A stretch of DNA of 64,000 nucleotides from contig NZ_JAUXUP010000026.1 of the NCBI RefSeq assembly GCF_030680935.1, forward strand, positions 62,001 to 126,000. The letters are read 5' to 3'. Both the position numbers and the translations under genes were made by a program. Below the pieces are notes generated by a model that was not told the DNA's origin, did not search any database, and saw only the letters and a list, made by a program, of their open reading frames with translations. This document shows, one piece after another, positions 27,401 to 37,552 of the stretch. The stretch is from Polaromonas sp. (lineage in GTDB: Bacteria; Pseudomonadota; Gammaproteobacteria; Burkholderiales; Burkholderiaceae_C). The number at the start of each line of letters is the position of its first letter. Position 1 is the stretch's first letter.

Positions 27401-27666
27401 GCATCGTCCGCATGGGCAAACTGCTGCAGCCATTCATACAGACGCTCGCGCATCTCGCCGGCGGCCCGTTTGGTAAACGTGATGGCCAGGATTTCCTGCG
27501 GCTCGGCCCCGGCCAGCAAGGCCCGCACAATGCGCGACACCAGCATCCAGGTCTTGCCGGCACCGGCGCAGGCCTCGACCGCGACGCTGCGGCGCGGGTC
27601 GCAGGCGATGGCGTAAAACGCCTCGGCAGAGACCGGTTGGCCGTTGTGTTCGTAGGCGGCGTTCAT
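24448..27666 (-). CDS. addA: AddA-like UvrD-family helicase/exonuclease
   Basis: 1072 residues. Large subunit of an AddAB-type double-strand break resection enzyme. Walker A is EACAGAGKTWMLVSRI, then AITFTKRAAGEMRERLYEWL, the DEFQDTNPLQWQAL motif, GDPKQSIYRFRRAEP, and LLTIHGAKGLEAEAV (motif V/VI region). The C-terminal domain has the RecB-type nuclease motif near WWVLDYKSGSAPQQQ with a preceding conserved Glu/Asp region. The ATG overlaps the stop of the addB-like gene by 4 nt. Two family B repeats are read through in frame (25618-25678 and 27308-27362). Naming as addA rather than a generic helicase is by architecture and partner. Confidence 0.88.
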   Translation of the reverse strand: MNAAYEHNGQPVSAEAFYAIACDPRRSVAVEACAGAGKTWMLVSRIVRALLAGAEPQEILAITFTKRAAGEMRERLYEWLQQFAHADDATLLRELAMRGFTSENGPQPTADGREQLSNLYQRILDTGRAVQIRTFHSWFAALLRSAPLVVLQQQGLPLNYELLEDDAPARALVWRRFYAALLAQPDLKADFEAVVLVHGRFQTDKALQAALDKRTEFALADAAGVVDASVQHFTLQFTEFGGLDEPEELLSTNRFHRQTLRDAAVALGRASAPTFSAKGVELEQALTSGDMPAAFSALLTEKGTPRKFGEKITGIEQVRIAQDLVLLVLAARQQHDAWLYQQRMARLSRLLIAEFTALKRERGWVDMNDIERVAGVLLGDEVLSGWVQERLDARIRHLLIDEFQDTNPLQWQALWSWLSAYGGAGNAPSVFIVGDPKQSIYRFRRAEPQVFKAAQQFVREGLGGDLLSCDHTRRNALGVIHTVNTVMAAARENDGYDGFREHTTASLEAGIVGRLPPIPRREAEDGGDGAGGWRDSLTTPREIPEETLRTLEARQAVAWIAGQVAQGLQPSDIMVLSRKRAGLLPLQDELRAIHIPALIGEKTALIDCCEVLDIVALLDVLVSPQHDLSLARALRSPLFGLSDDALVQIAVAKGGSHLSWFEVLQKSELLAPATKGLAPVLILYQGWLGSLPPHDALQAIYHHGDVLARFAAAAPAAQRASVLANLGAVLTAALQLDGGRYATPYAFVRALKAGGLQAPATVNSQAVRLLTIHGAKGLEAEAVLLLDTDTAERNADSMGVLVDWPGAASVPQKFVFLVSETRPPACALETLRIEQEARRREELNALYVALTRAKHTLTLSSITPYRPAPDSWWQRLAGCVDECAAPSPANPSPAQGDTATPFVLLELPAAPALLAPAAAASPDQDSLLARIGNAMHRLLEWGGVSDARLRAVQREFRLDAAQAREAADKAQRILAGEGAWAWDPAVMAWQGNEVELVHQGQTLRLDRLVQRRDAGHEGHWWVLDYKSGSAPQQQPDLLAKMQLYRTGVQSVYPGVMVKAAFLTPQGKVIEVD
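25618..25678 (-). repeat. Family B repeat inside addA (reverse orientation)
   Basis: On the minus strand: AATCAGAGCTGCTTGCGCCT, then a variable part and AAAGGCCTGGCGCCTGTTTT followed by GATA. It keeps the block order of the intergenic copies but has diverged in a way that leaves the addA frame open. Confidence 0.5.
27308..27362 (+). repeat. Family B repeat inside addA
   Basis: The plus strand reads ACAAATTTGATAGCTGCTCA, CGCCCATCC, then GTGGGCTGCGGGCCATTTTC. A close match to the intergenic consensus, translated antisense to the repeat as part of AddA around residues 100-120. Confidence 0.6.
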
Positions 27667-30167
27667 GACCAGAAGTCTTTTCTACATAGGCCGCGTGCAG
27701 CGCAGTATTCGCAGGCCTTGCCTTCACCCAGCGCGGGCAGTGGCGTGCCGCGTGCCACCCGCGCCATGTCGGTGACGATGCTGTCCAGCAATTCATCACG
27801 CAGCGCCACGATGTCTGGCTGTTCATACGTGCGTGTGGCTTCCTTCTCGCCAAGGTTGATGTAGGCCGCTGCCAGCGTGTCGTCCTCGAGCAGGCCCGCG
27901 TAAAACGCCAGTTGTGTGTCTTCCTGGGGCTGCTTCAGGCGCTCGGCGGTGGTGGCGCGGGCTTCGGTTTTGTAGTCCATCACCAGCGTGCTGCCATCGG
28001 CGAATTTGTCGATGCGGTCTATCTTGCCGATCAAGCTCAAGGCGCCCAGCGGGACTTCGCGCGAGACTTCGCCCGCCTCAAACACCGCCCCGGCGGCTTC
28101 GTGGTCCGCCAGCCAGGCCAGGTAGCCGTCACGCACCCTGGGCCAACTGGCGGCAAAAGGCAAAAACTCGCTGTCACTCAAGGCCAGATCGCGTGCGGCC
28201 TGCTCAGCCGCTATGTTTATCATAGCTATCCGTGCAGGTGGAGTCTGGGCTGGCGCCTGTTTCAGTGCATCGTGAAAGAGCTTGAGCAGGGTGTGCAGCC
28301 AGTTGCCAAAATCGCGCTTGCCAAGTTCACTGTCCAGCTCATCGGCCTCTTGCAGACGCAGCTGGCGCAGCGCAAAAAAGCGATAGGGGCAGCGGCGCAA
28401 GTCGTCATACGCGCTGGCCGACAGGCGTCGCACCGGCAAGGCCTCTCCCGTCGGCAATGGGCGCGCCGTTGGCTGGGCGTTGACAAGCCGGGGCTGGCGC
28501 GGGTCGAGCGCCACTGGCGGTGCATGAAGTAACAGCAACTCTTGCACAAAGCCGCTGGGCATCAAACGTTCACCGCCTTCGCTTTCACGCCACAACACAT
28601 CCAGGTGCGAAAACCGCAGGGCGTAGCGCCAGGCCGCGCTCTGGGCTTCGCTCAGGGCTTCGCGCGATGGCAGACCCAGCAAGGCGCGCTGGGCGGGTGT
28701 CCACAGGCCGCCGGGTTCGGGCGACACCGCCAGGTGCAACTCGTCGCAACCAGCCAGAACCACCGCCTGCGGTATGCGGCCCAGCAGCTGGCTCAGCGGC
28801 AGGATGATGACCTGCTCTTGCGGCGGATGCGCCGGCCTGAAGTCAGCGTCCTCCAGCGCATGGTTAACCCAGTTGCTGAAGTCGCTCAAGTTCATACGCC
28901 CGGCATCGGCGAACTCTGCCTCGGCACCTTCGTGCAGCCGCAAGGCATCCAGCACCGCCTGCCCGGCCACATCGCCCGCCAGGCCGTCCCACTGGCCTGC
29001 GCTTTGCAGGGCGACACGCAGGTCGCGCAGCCACGCAGGCAGCGGTCTGGCACGCTGCAGCCCATCACGCAGGGCCTGCATCTGCCCTGCCATCGCGTGG
29101 CAGGCGGGCAGCGAAGCCGTGACCGTGCGCCAGTCACGCACACCGGCCTGGCGCAATTCTTTTTCAGCCGCAGCCACCGCCTCCGCCTCAAAAGCCGGGG
29201 CATTTTTCAGCCAGTCCAGCACCGTGTCGCAACTGGCTTGCCAACTCAAGGCGCGCAGCAAGCCCACCAGCGTGGCCGCAGCCCGGGTAGTGGACAGCTT
29301 CCAGCCGGTTTCGTCGCGTATCGCCACCCCGCGCTCGCCGAGCATGGCGCGCACGCGGCGCGTCAGCTCGCGGTCCTGGGCGATCAGCGCCACCGGGCTG
29401 CGCCCCTGCGCCAGGTGCGCCAGCACACAGGCGGCTGTGCGCTGCGCTTCGTCGTCGGCATCCTGCGCCGCATGTATGGCAGGCAAGACGGCATCCCCCG
29501 GGGCATCGAGTTCCAGCAACACGGCGCGCTCACCGAAATGCGCCTGCAGCGCGGCATGTAGCGGCTCGCTCTGAAAGCCCTCTACCAGCACCAGCAGGTC
29601 CACCGGCGCGTGGTCAGCAAAAAGTACATCCGACGGATAAGCAGATGCGGCCACCCAGGCCAGCGCAATCCGGCCCAGCGCTGCCTCCAGTTGCAGCAAA
29701 GGCGAGTCCAGACCAGCACCCAGCTCGACAGCCATGCGTACACCCCAGGCGGTTCGCTGTGCGGGAGGCACAGCCGCCGCCAGCCGGGCCAAAGGAGCAG
29801 CTGCCTCCACAAGGCGTGGTGCGAGAGCTTCTTGCTGCCGGCCCAGCCCGGCGCTTTCCAGCAACAGCGCTGCCGTCAGCAAATCGTGGGCGGCGTCGAG
29901 CCGGATGTCGCCTGCGGCGGGCTCCCAGCCGCCGAGGCTGCCGACCCAGTTCATGGTGGTTTCAAAGCGGGGCACAAAATGGGTATCACCCGCCGTAGCC
30001 GCCCAGGCATCCCTGGCCTGCTGCATGAGCTGGGCGTAAGGCAGCAAAACCACCGTCCGGGCGGGGTGGATCTGGCGCTCTGCCAACAACGCAGCAAGTC
30101 GCAAGCAGACCTTTTGCCAGCATGCCTCGCCCGGCCCGTAGGCACCGGCTCCGACTATCGCGGCCAT
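27663..30167 (-). CDS. addB: AddB-like PD-(D/E)XK nuclease/inactivated helicase
   Basis: 834 residues from ATG 30167; longer readings overlap trxA. The N-terminal two thirds have a helicase-like arrangement without a Walker A. The C-terminal nuclease contains [14 protein letters not shown] (Asp and Lys of the PD-(D/E)XK site) and [13 protein letters not shown]. Cysteines at RRCPYRFF and the [10 protein letters not shown] end form the four-cysteine pattern of an AddB-type iron-sulfur cluster that staples the nuclease domain. It is immediately upstream of, and overlaps, addA. It is divergent from trxA. Confidence 0.85.
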   Translation of the reverse strand: MAAIVGAGAYGPGEACWQKVCLRLAALLAERQIHPARTVVLLPYAQLMQQARDAWAATAGDTHFVPRFETTMNWVGSLGGWEPAAGDIRLDAAHDLLTAALLLESAGLGRQQEALAPRLVEAAAPLARLAAAVPPAQRTAWGVRMAVELGAGLDSPLLQLEAALGRIALAWVAASAYPSDVLFADHAPVDLLVLVEGFQSEPLHAALQAHFGERAVLLELDAPGDAVLPAIHAAQDADDEAQRTAACVLAHLAQGRSPVALIAQDRELTRRVRAMLGERGVAIRDETGWKLSTTRAAATLVGLLRALSWQASCDTVLDWLKNAPAFEAEAVAAAEKELRQAGVRDWRTVTASLPACHAMAGQMQALRDGLQRARPLPAWLRDLRVALQSAGQWDGLAGDVAGQAVLDALRLHEGAEAEFADAGRMNLSDFSNWVNHALEDADFRPAHPPQEQVIILPLSQLLGRIPQAVVLAGCDELHLAVSPEPGGLWTPAQRALLGLPSREALSEAQSAAWRYALRFSHLDVLWRESEGGERLMPSGFVQELLLLHAPPVALDPRQPRLVNAQPTARPLPTGEALPVRRLSASAYDDLRRCPYRFFALRQLRLQEADELDSELGKRDFGNWLHTLLKLFHDALKQAPAQTPPARIAMINIAAEQAARDLALSDSEFLPFAASWPRVRDGYLAWLADHEAAGAVFEAGEVSREVPLGALSLIGKIDRIDKFADGSTLVMDYKTEARATTAERLKQPQEDTQLAFYAGLLEDDTLAAAYINLGEKEATRTYEQPDIVALRDELLDSIVTDMARVARGTPLPALGEGKACEYCAARGLCRKDFWS
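28205..28262 (+). repeat. Diverged family B repeat inside addB
   Basis: The plus strand contains GCTATGTTTATCATAGCTAT, CCGTGCAGG, and CTGGGCTGGCGCCTGTTTC. Weaker match than the other copies, but with the same block order. Confidence 0.4.
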
Positions 30168-30275
30168 AGGCGGCGCCTCATGCGGTGTCTCACAAGGAAA
30201 CTTGCTTTCTGCCACAATGCCTGCAACTTTAGACCTGACTTCAAAATTTCCGACCCCTCTTCCAAAGGACATGCC

Positions 30276-30608
30276 ATGGCCAGCGAACTGATCAAACATA
30301 CCACCGATGCCACCTTCGAGGCCGATGTACTGCAGGCCACAAAACCAGTGCTGGTGGACTACTGGGCTGAATGGTGCGGTCCCTGCAAGATGATTGCCCC
30401 GATTCTGGACGAAGTCGCTACCGGCTACGACGGCCGCCTGCAGATCGCCAAGATGAATGTTGATGAAAACCGCGACATCCCGGCCAAGTTCGGCATTCGC
30501 GGCATTCCGACCCTGATGCTGTTCAAGGACGGCCAGCTTGCCGCCACCAAGGTGGGCGCCATGAGCAAGGCGCAGCTGACCGCGTTCATCGACCAGCAAC
30601 TGGCCTGA
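30276..30608 (+). CDS. trxA: Thioredoxin
   Basis: 110 residues. Cytoplasmic dithiol oxidoreductase with active site WCGPC at residues 33-37, and the conserved cis-proline segment [14 protein letters not shown]. The ATG at 30276 is preceded by AAAGGAC at 5-nt spacing; an ATG 5 bases earlier is out of frame. The trxA-rho order is also found in E. coli. Thioredoxin would also recycle the thioredoxin-type arsenate reductase encoded near the right end. Confidence 0.97.
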   Translation: MASELIKHTTDATFEADVLQATKPVLVDYWAEWCGPCKMIAPILDEVATGYDGRLQIAKMNVDENRDIPAKFGIRGIPTLMLFKDGQLAATKVGAMSKAQLTAFIDQQLA

Positions 30609-30621
30609 CCTTCCGGCCCGC

Positions 30622-30656
30622 CATGCGAACGATCCCGCCCGCGGATTCTTCGCATG
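30622..30656 (+). other. Inverted repeat after trxA
   Basis: CATGCGAA (30622-30629) and TTCGCATG (30649-30656) pair perfectly around a GC-rich 19-nt loop. No T-run follows. It may be the end of the trxA transcript or part of the rho leader; rho leaders are regulatory in E. coli. Weak evidence. Confidence 0.35.
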
Positions 30657-30878
30657 TCAGGGCACCAGCCCTGCGCCTGCCCATCTTGTGCACTGGGGCA
30701 CTGGCGCAGCCCCGCTTTGGATCTGACGGGCACCTCTGATTTCCTGTCATAATGACCTTGTTCGCTGACCGGCCGCTGCCGGTTGGTTCGAGTTCCCGGT
30801 TTGTAAGCCTTCCCTCTGAAGCGGCTTCTTTTCAAACCTCCCCCGTTTCCATCAATGAACTCCGCAAGGAGTAATTCC

Positions 30879-32141
<1,263 letters not shown>

Positions 32142-32143
32142 CT

Positions 32144-32240
32144 AGCCCCCACGGTCGCTCACTGCGTGTAGCGCCCTGCCCCCCGAGGGGGCCGTTGCGC
32201 CTGCGGCCCGGCAAAGCCGGTTCCGCGGCCCCGGCTGACA
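32144..32240 (+). repeat. Dispersed GC-rich repeat, family A, copy 3
   Basis: Begins 3 bp after the rho stop codon: AGCCCCCACGGTCGCTCACT, CTGCCCCCCGAGGGGG, then AAAGCCGGTTCCGCGGCCCC and GGCTGAC. It shares first and last blocks with copies 1 and 2, while the middle hairpin sequence is replaced by CCCCCCGAGGGGG. It may contribute to rho transcript ending. Confidence 0.75.
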
Positions 32241-32269
32241 AATTCGCCCTCACAGACTCCAAAGCACGC

Positions 32270-32275
32270 TATAAT
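32270..32275 (+). promoter_or_regulatory. Probable -10 element for rpmE2
   Basis: A perfect TATAAT 65 bp upstream of the rpmE2 ATG, just past the family A repeat. No good -35 is visible at 16-18 bp. The predicted leader is about 58 nt. Confidence 0.45.
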
Positions 32276-32340
32276 GCGAGGCTTCACGGAAAGTGCTCAA
32301 AACTGGTTTGAGTGGCTGCCGAAACGAACAAGGAAAGATC

Positions 32341-32625
32341 ATGAAAGAAGGCATTCACCCCAATTACCGCGAAGTTTGTTTTGTGGACTTGTCCAACAAC
32401 TTCAAATTCGTCACCCGCTCCTGCGTGAACACCAAGGAAATGGTGAAGATGGACGACGGTCGCGAACTGCCCCTGTACAAGCTCGACACCTCCAGCGAGT
32501 CGCACCCCTTCTACACCGGCACACAAAAATCCGTGGACAACATGGGTGGCCGCGTCGAGAAATTCCGCAACCGCTTTGGCAAGACTCCCGCCAAAGACGC
32601 AGCACCCGCTGCTGCTGCCGAATAA
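32341..32625 (+). CDS. rpmE2: 50S ribosomal protein L31 type B
   Basis: 94 residues from the ATG at 32341 ([20 protein letters not shown]). This start motif and the absence of the CxxC zinc pair identify the zinc-independent type B paralogue. The typical end [20 protein letters not shown] and FRNRFG is intact, with an alanine-rich tail. AAGGAA lies at suitable spacing. Followed by a strong terminator. Confidence 0.97.
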   Translation: MKEGIHPNYREVCFVDLSNNFKFVTRSCVNTKEMVKMDDGRELPLYKLDTSSESHPFYTGTQKSVDNMGGRVEKFRNRFGKTPAKDAAPAAAAE

Positions 32626-32651
32626 GCTGCGACACTTTCTCAAGTCCAACC

Positions 32652-32687
32652 AAAAAAAGCAGCCTGGCACCCAGGCTGCTTTTTTTT
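32652..32687 (+). terminator. Intrinsic terminator after rpmE2
   Basis: A-rich sequence, stem GCAGCCTGG/CCAGGCTGC with loop CAC, then eight T residues. The flanking A and T runs pair as well, so it could work on both strands. Confidence 0.92.
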
Positions 32688-32733
32688 GCCCCAAAATCGG
32701 GCATTCCCTGACCCATCCACCCCGCCTCGCCCC

Positions 32734-34440
32734 TTGAACAAGCCCTCGCCCGCCCTTATTGCCCAAGCTGCGGTTCGCCGTTTGCCGCGGCTCGCGCTGC
32801 TGCTGTTTTGTCTGGCCTATGTATTGCCGGGCTTTTTGGGCCGCGGCCCCTGGAAAAACGCCGATATCGCCGCCTTTGGCACCATGCGTGCGCTGGCGTC
32901 GGGTCAGACTTCGTGGCTGAACCCGCAGTTGCTGGGTCAGGCAGGCGAGTTTGAAGCCCTGGCGCCTTACTGGCTGGGCGCACTGGCCATCAAGGTCCTG
33001 CCTTTTCTGGACCCGGCGCTGGCGGTGCGTATTCCCTTCGGCCTGCTGCTGGCGCTGACCCTGCTGTGCACCTGGTACGCCGTGTATTACCTGGCGCGCA
33101 GCCCGCAGGCCCAGCCAGTGGCCTTTGCCTTTGGCGGCGAGGCCAGCCCGGTGGATTACGCCCGCGCCATCGCCGACGCAGGCCTGCTGGCCCTGATCGC
33201 CAGTCTGGGGCTGGCGCAGCTGTCGCATGAAACCACACCAGCCCTGACGCAACTGGCTTTCACCGCGCTGGTTTTTTATGCCATGGCGGCCAGCGCCTAC
33301 CGCAGCGCCTACAAGATCCTCGGTCCGGCGCTGGGGCTGGCCATTGGCCTCACGGGGTTGGCCCTGAGCGGGGCCCCGGCCGTGGCCACACTTCTGGGCC
33401 TGGGCAGCACCCTGATTGCGCTGGGTGCGGTGTCCGAGAAAAACCAGCCACACCCCTGGCGCTGGGTGCTGCTGACGAGCACACTGACCCTGGCCGTGGC
33501 CGCACTCGCCCATGCGTTGGACCTCTGGCGCTGGCATATCGAGATTCCCGGCCTGGAGACCCCTGCCGACCGCAAGGAATGGCGCAGCCTGGCACGCCTG
33601 CTGATCTGGTTCACCTGGCCCACCTGGCCGCTGGCCGCCTGGACCTTGTACCGCTGGCGCAGGCAATTGACCAGCCGGCACGTGGCCCTGCCGCTGTGGT
33701 TTGCACTGGTGGCGCTGGCCGCCACCGTCACTACCAGCGCCTCGGACCGCAGCCTGCTGCTGAGCCTGCCGCCGCTGGCCGCGCTGGCCGCGTTTGCCCT
33801 GCCCACCCTGAAGCGCAGTGTGGCCTCGCTGATCGACTGGTTCACCCTGCTGTTTTTCACCGGCTGCGCCTTCGTCATCTGGGTAATCTGGATTGCCATG
33901 CAAACCGGCATGCCTAAGCAGCCTGCAGCCAACGTGGCCAAACTGGCTCCCGGTTTCGAGCCCAGTTTTTCCTGGCTGGCCTTTCTTGCCGCGATGCTGG
34001 CCACGCTGGCATGGGCCTGGCTGGTCCGGTGGCGGGCGGGCCGCCAGCGCGCGGCCATCTGGAAATCCATGGTGTTGCCCGCAGGCGGTGCCACGCTGTG
34101 CTGGCTGCTGTTGATGACTTTGTGGCTGCCGCTGCTGGACTATGCGCGCAGTTATGCGCCCCTGTCGCGGCAGGTGGCCGCTCGCGTCGACCCGTCGGCC
34201 TGTGTGGAGGTGTACGGTTTGAACAGCGCGATGGTAGCGGCCTTTCAGTACCACGGCCACATGGAACTGCGCAGGGCCGGAGCCAAAGCAGTCTGTCCGT
34301 ACCTGGTGGTCAATGCCGATGCGCAGGGTACGCTCAGCGGGACTATTGACATGCCTGAGTGGGCATTCCTCGCCACTTTGCGCCGTCCGACCGACAGGAA
34401 CGAGAATGTCCTGCTGTTCAAACGTGTCAGCCGTCCCTGA
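32734..34440 (+). CDS. Polytopic membrane protein, GT-C/ArnT-like glycosyltransferase family
   Basis: About 568 residues with ten or more hydrophobic helices. The first helix (LPRLALLLFCLAYVLPGFL) is followed by a periplasmic loop GRGPWKNADIAAFGTMRALA, which has the position and acidic residue expected for the catalytic loop of GT-C fold lipid-linked sugar transferases (ArnT/PMT type). A soluble C-terminal part follows the last helix (DPSACVEVYGLNSAMVAAFQ). No ATG is available; TTG 32734 was chosen because the longer TTG at 32686 lies inside the terminator. Substrate unknown. Confidence 0.65.
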   Translation: MNKPSPALIAQAAVRRLPRLALLLFCLAYVLPGFLGRGPWKNADIAAFGTMRALASGQTSWLNPQLLGQAGEFEALAPYWLGALAIKVLPFLDPALAVRIPFGLLLALTLLCTWYAVYYLARSPQAQPVAFAFGGEASPVDYARAIADAGLLALIASLGLAQLSHETTPALTQLAFTALVFYAMAASAYRSAYKILGPALGLAIGLTGLALSGAPAVATLLGLGSTLIALGAVSEKNQPHPWRWVLLTSTLTLAVAALAHALDLWRWHIEIPGLETPADRKEWRSLARLLIWFTWPTWPLAAWTLYRWRRQLTSRHVALPLWFALVALAATVTTSASDRSLLLSLPPLAALAAFALPTLKRSVASLIDWFTLLFFTGCAFVIWVIWIAMQTGMPKQPAANVAKLAPGFEPSFSWLAFLAAMLATLAWAWLVRWRAGRQRAAIWKSMVLPAGGATLCWLLLMTLWLPLLDYARSYAPLSRQVAARVDPSACVEVYGLNSAMVAAFQYHGHMELRRAGAKAVCPYLVVNADAQGTLSGTIDMPEWAFLATLRRPTDRNENVLLFKRVSRP

Positions 34441-34589
34441 CCCTGGCGATTCTCAAACACTGTTTCCTGTCTCGCTCCTGGAGCCGTTCCTCCTCCCCCC
34501 CCAACCCAAAGGGAACAGACGCCAGCGGCGCCTCTTCAACGTTGCACCGCCAACGCAACTGCCACTTTTTTTCACACTCCGCGACCGAC

Positions 34590-35264
34590 ATGCCCAAACT
34601 CATCGTCAGAAATACAACCCGCGATGACATCGATGCGCTGGTGCGCCTGCAACGTGAGGTCTACCCCCATATTGCCTCCTGGCAGCACGACCGTGTAGCT
34701 CACCAGATTGAACTCTTTCCGCAGGGGCAGTTTGTTGCCTTCTACGATGGCCGACTCGTCGGCTGCGCCAGTTCGCTGGTGATCCAGTGGGATGAATGGT
34801 CGGAGCCCCACACCTGGGATGAGATCACCGCCAAGGGCACCTTCGACACCCACGACGTCGCCGGCTTGACGCTGTATGGCGCCGAGGTGTTTGTCGCGCC
34901 GCTGCTGCGCGGCAAGCGCCTTGGTCACGCCCTGTACGAGGCCAGGCGAAAGGTCTGCAAGGCGTTGAACCTGCGTCGCGTCATCGCCTGCGGCAGGTTG
35001 CCGGGGTACCACAAGGTTGCCGACCAGATGCCCGTGGACCTCTATGCCCGCAAGGTGCTGTGGGGCGACATCACCGACCCGGTCTTGAGTTTTCAGCTGC
35101 GCGAGGGATTCCGGTACTGTGGCATCATGAAAAACTACATCGCCGACGACCGCGAATCCTGCGGCTACGCGTCCTTGATTGTCTGGATCAATCCGGACTT
35201 CGACCCTTCCAGGCCCTCCGGGCTTCAACTGGCGCGCGACGCCGCAAAGGATGTCCAGCAATGA
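34590..35264 (+). CDS. GNAT family N-acetyltransferase
   Basis: 224 residues from ATG 34590 (MPKLIVRNTTRDDIDALVRL). The acetyl-CoA-binding region is AEVFVAPLLRGKRLGHALYE followed by ARRKVCKALNLRRVIACGRL. The C-terminal part (GFRYCGIMKNYIADDRESCG) is typical of GNAT proteins that travel with nitrilase-family hydrolases. Its stop overlaps the next gene's ATG by 4 nt. In some other bacteria I recall these two proteins as a single fused polypeptide, which supports a common pathway. Substrate unknown. Confidence 0.85.
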   Translation: MPKLIVRNTTRDDIDALVRLQREVYPHIASWQHDRVAHQIELFPQGQFVAFYDGRLVGCASSLVIQWDEWSEPHTWDEITAKGTFDTHDVAGLTLYGAEVFVAPLLRGKRLGHALYEARRKVCKALNLRRVIACGRLPGYHKVADQMPVDLYARKVLWGDITDPVLSFQLREGFRYCGIMKNYIADDRESCGYASLIVWINPDFDPSRPSGLQLARDAAKDVQQ

Positions 35265-36175
35265 CCAACAAACCCCAGGCCGGCGTACACGAACCCAAGC
35301 CGATCACCGTACGTATCGCAGCCGTGCAATACCTGCTGCGCTCCATCCACGACTGGAACGGTTTCGAGAACCAGGTGCGCTTCGTGATGAAAGCCGCTGG
35401 CGACTACAAACCCCAATTTGTGCTGCTGCCCGAAATCTTCACGACCCAGCTGCTCTCGTTCATGGACACCAGCGACCTGCACCAGGCGGTGCGCAACATG
35501 AACGACTACACCACGCGTTATGTCGACCTGTTCAAGGAACTCGCCGCACAGTGGAAAGTCCACGTGATAGGCGGCAGTCACCCGACCATACGAGACGGCC
35601 AGCTGCTCAACACCGCCTACCTTTTCACCCCGGAAGGCAAGGTGTTCACCCAGGACAAGATTCACCTGACCCGCTGGGAAAAGGAAAAATGGAAGGGCGA
35701 CCCCGGACACCACCTGCGGGTATTCGACACGCCGCATGGCCGCATTTCAATCCTTATCTGTTACGACATCGAGTTCCCCGAGCTGAGCCGCAAGGTCTGC
35801 GAGATGGGCGCCGACATCATCTTTGTGCCATCGTGCACCGACGATCGCCAGGGTTTTCTGCGCGTGCGTTATTGCTGTCACGCCAGGGCCATCGAAAATC
35901 AGGTTTACGTCGCTGTCACCGGTACCGTGGGCAACCTGCCGGTCGAGGGTTTGGGCCTGCATTATGGCCAGGCGGCCATCATCACGCCGTCGGACTTTCC
36001 TTTTGCACGCGATGGCATCGCCGCCGAAGGTGTGCCCAATATGGAGCAGATCGTGATTGCGGATGTGGACCTCGGCAAGCTGGTCATGAACCGCGTCAAT
36101 GGCACCACCATTCCGCTTTATGACAAGCGGGTCGACGTCTACGACAACGATGTGGAGATCGTCTCGACGATCTGA
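35261..36175 (+). CDS. Carbon-nitrogen hydrolase (nitrilase superfamily)
   Basis: 304 residues. The catalytic triad is visible: Glu in PQFVLLPEIFTT, Lys in TQDKIHLTRWEKEKW, and Cys in ISILICYDIEFPELSR. Members hydrolyse amides or nitriles, or condense acyl groups. The start at 35261 is fixed by ATGA overlap with the GNAT gene. Together they look like an acyl transfer/amide hydrolysis pair, substrate unknown. Confidence 0.9.
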   Translation: MTNKPQAGVHEPKPITVRIAAVQYLLRSIHDWNGFENQVRFVMKAAGDYKPQFVLLPEIFTTQLLSFMDTSDLHQAVRNMNDYTTRYVDLFKELAAQWKVHVIGGSHPTIRDGQLLNTAYLFTPEGKVFTQDKIHLTRWEKEKWKGDPGHHLRVFDTPHGRISILICYDIEFPELSRKVCEMGADIIFVPSCTDDRQGFLRVRYCCHARAIENQVYVAVTGTVGNLPVEGLGLHYGQAAIITPSDFPFARDGIAAEGVPNMEQIVIADVDLGKLVMNRVNGTTIPLYDKRVDVYDNDVEIVSTI

Positions 36176-36208
36176 CCCAGCCGGTCAAGGCATCAGGCGC
36201 CCGGGGAA

Positions 36209-37552
36209 TCAGGCCCGCTGGAGCTGACGCACCCGCGCAGCCGGGAAGACGATTGAAAATCGCGATCCCTGACCCGGCTGACTTTCAATACGCAACTCGG
36301 CGCCGTGGCGCTGGGTCACATGTTTGACAATCGCCAGCCCCAGCCCGGTGCCACCTGTTTCGCGTGAGCGGCTGCGGTCAATCCGGTAAAACCTTTCGGT
36401 CAGACGCGGAATGTGCTCGGCAGCGATGCCGGGGCCGCTGTCCACCACCCGAAACTCCCCACGGCCATCGTCCAGCACGCTCCAGCTGACCTTGATCAGA
36501 CCCCCCTGTGGCGTATAACGCACTGCGTTGGTGACCAGGTTGGACATCGCGCTGAGCAGCTCATTTTGTACGCCGGCCAACTCACACGGTGGCCCGGTGT
36601 CGAACTCCAGCCGGTGCCCGGCAGGTGCCAGGACCACAGAAAGCGCCCTGCCCTCCTGCTCGCAATGCGCCAGCAGCGCGCTGGTGGCGACCCACTCGCT
36701 GGTGTCTGGAAAAGGACTTCCTTCCAGTCGGGACAAAGTCAGCAGATCATTGACCAGCGTCTGCATGCGTTGCGACTGCTGCGCCATCAGACCCAGGTAA
36801 CGCGTGCGTTCGGCCTCCTTGAGTGGCAGTGTTTGCAGGGTTTCAATGAAACCGGACAACACCGTCAGCGGCGTGCGTATCTCATGCGACACGTTGGCAA
36901 CAAAATCGCGGCGCATGGCTTCTGCCAGTTCCAGCGACGTGATGTCCCTGGACAAAAGCAGCTTGCGGCGGTTGCCATAGGCATGCAGATGCACCGACAG
37001 CCGGACGGGCCGAGCCGGAGAGGAACGCCCTCCTGGAATGGTCACGTCCCTCGAAAAATTGCCTGACGCCAGGTAGGCCGTGAACAAGGGGTCGCGTACC
37101 AGATTGGCGATATGCTGCATCACATCGCGGTGCGCATCAAACCCGAAGTGCTGAGCTGCGGTCTGGTTGCACCACTCAATCCGGCCATCGGGATCCAGTA
37201 GCACCACCCCATTGGGCGACGCTTGCATCGCCGACAGAAATTCATTCAGGCGCGCCTGACTTTCAAGGTGCTGGCGATCACGGCTTCTGAGCAACCTGCG
37301 AGTGCGGTCAGCCAACTCGCCCCACACACCGCCTATGACCGGCGCCGTGCTTGAAAGTACGCCCGGCTCCTGCGCATTCTGCTCGGACCGCAACCACCGC
37401 AGCAATTTGGCAATGTACAGGCTGTCAAGCAGCAACCAGGCAAACCCGGCGACCAGCAAGCCCGGCTCCAGGCCGTCTTTTCCCGCCAGCCACCAGCCCA
37501 CACCAGACCCAAGCAGCAAACAGACTGAAAACGTTAGCCAGCGATTGATCAT
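36209..37552 (-). CDS. phoR: Phosphate regulon sensor kinase PhoR
   Basis: 447 residues. Two N-terminal hydrophobic segments (LTFSVCLLLGSGVGWWLAG and LLVAGFAWLLLDSLY), a PAS domain (LSAMQASPNGVVLLDPDGRI), the phosphoacceptor FVANVSHEIRTPLTVLSGFI, and ATPase boxes NLVTNAVRYTPQGG, DSGPGIAAEHIPRL and GGTGLGLAIVKHV. It phosphorylates PhoB when phosphate is scarce, under control of PstSCAB and PhoU. Its ATG overlaps phoB by 4 nt. It is the last gene of the pst-pho operon. Confidence 0.96.
   Translation of the reverse strand: MINRWLTFSVCLLLGSGVGWWLAGKDGLEPGLLVAGFAWLLLDSLYIAKLLRWLRSEQNAQEPGVLSSTAPVIGGVWGELADRTRRLLRSRDRQHLESQARLNEFLSAMQASPNGVVLLDPDGRIEWCNQTAAQHFGFDAHRDVMQHIANLVRDPLFTAYLASGNFSRDVTIPGGRSSPARPVRLSVHLHAYGNRRKLLLSRDITSLELAEAMRRDFVANVSHEIRTPLTVLSGFIETLQTLPLKEAERTRYLGLMAQQSQRMQTLVNDLLTLSRLEGSPFPDTSEWVATSALLAHCEQEGRALSVVLAPAGHRLEFDTGPPCELAGVQNELLSAMSNLVTNAVRYTPQGGLIKVSWSVLDDGRGEFRVVDSGPGIAAEHIPRLTERFYRIDRSRSRETGGTGLGLAIVKHVTQRHGAELRIESQPGQGSRFSIVFPAARVRQLQRA

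Noticed and set aside
30740-30760. CATAAT as a -10 element for rho
   Set aside because: No acceptable -35 at normal spacing, so I did not list it as a promoter.
32284-34260. A 658-codon open frame antisense to rpmE2 and the membrane protein
   Set aside because: Gln/Gly/Arg-rich composition typical of an antisense shadow; it would also cross the strong terminator at 32652-32687.
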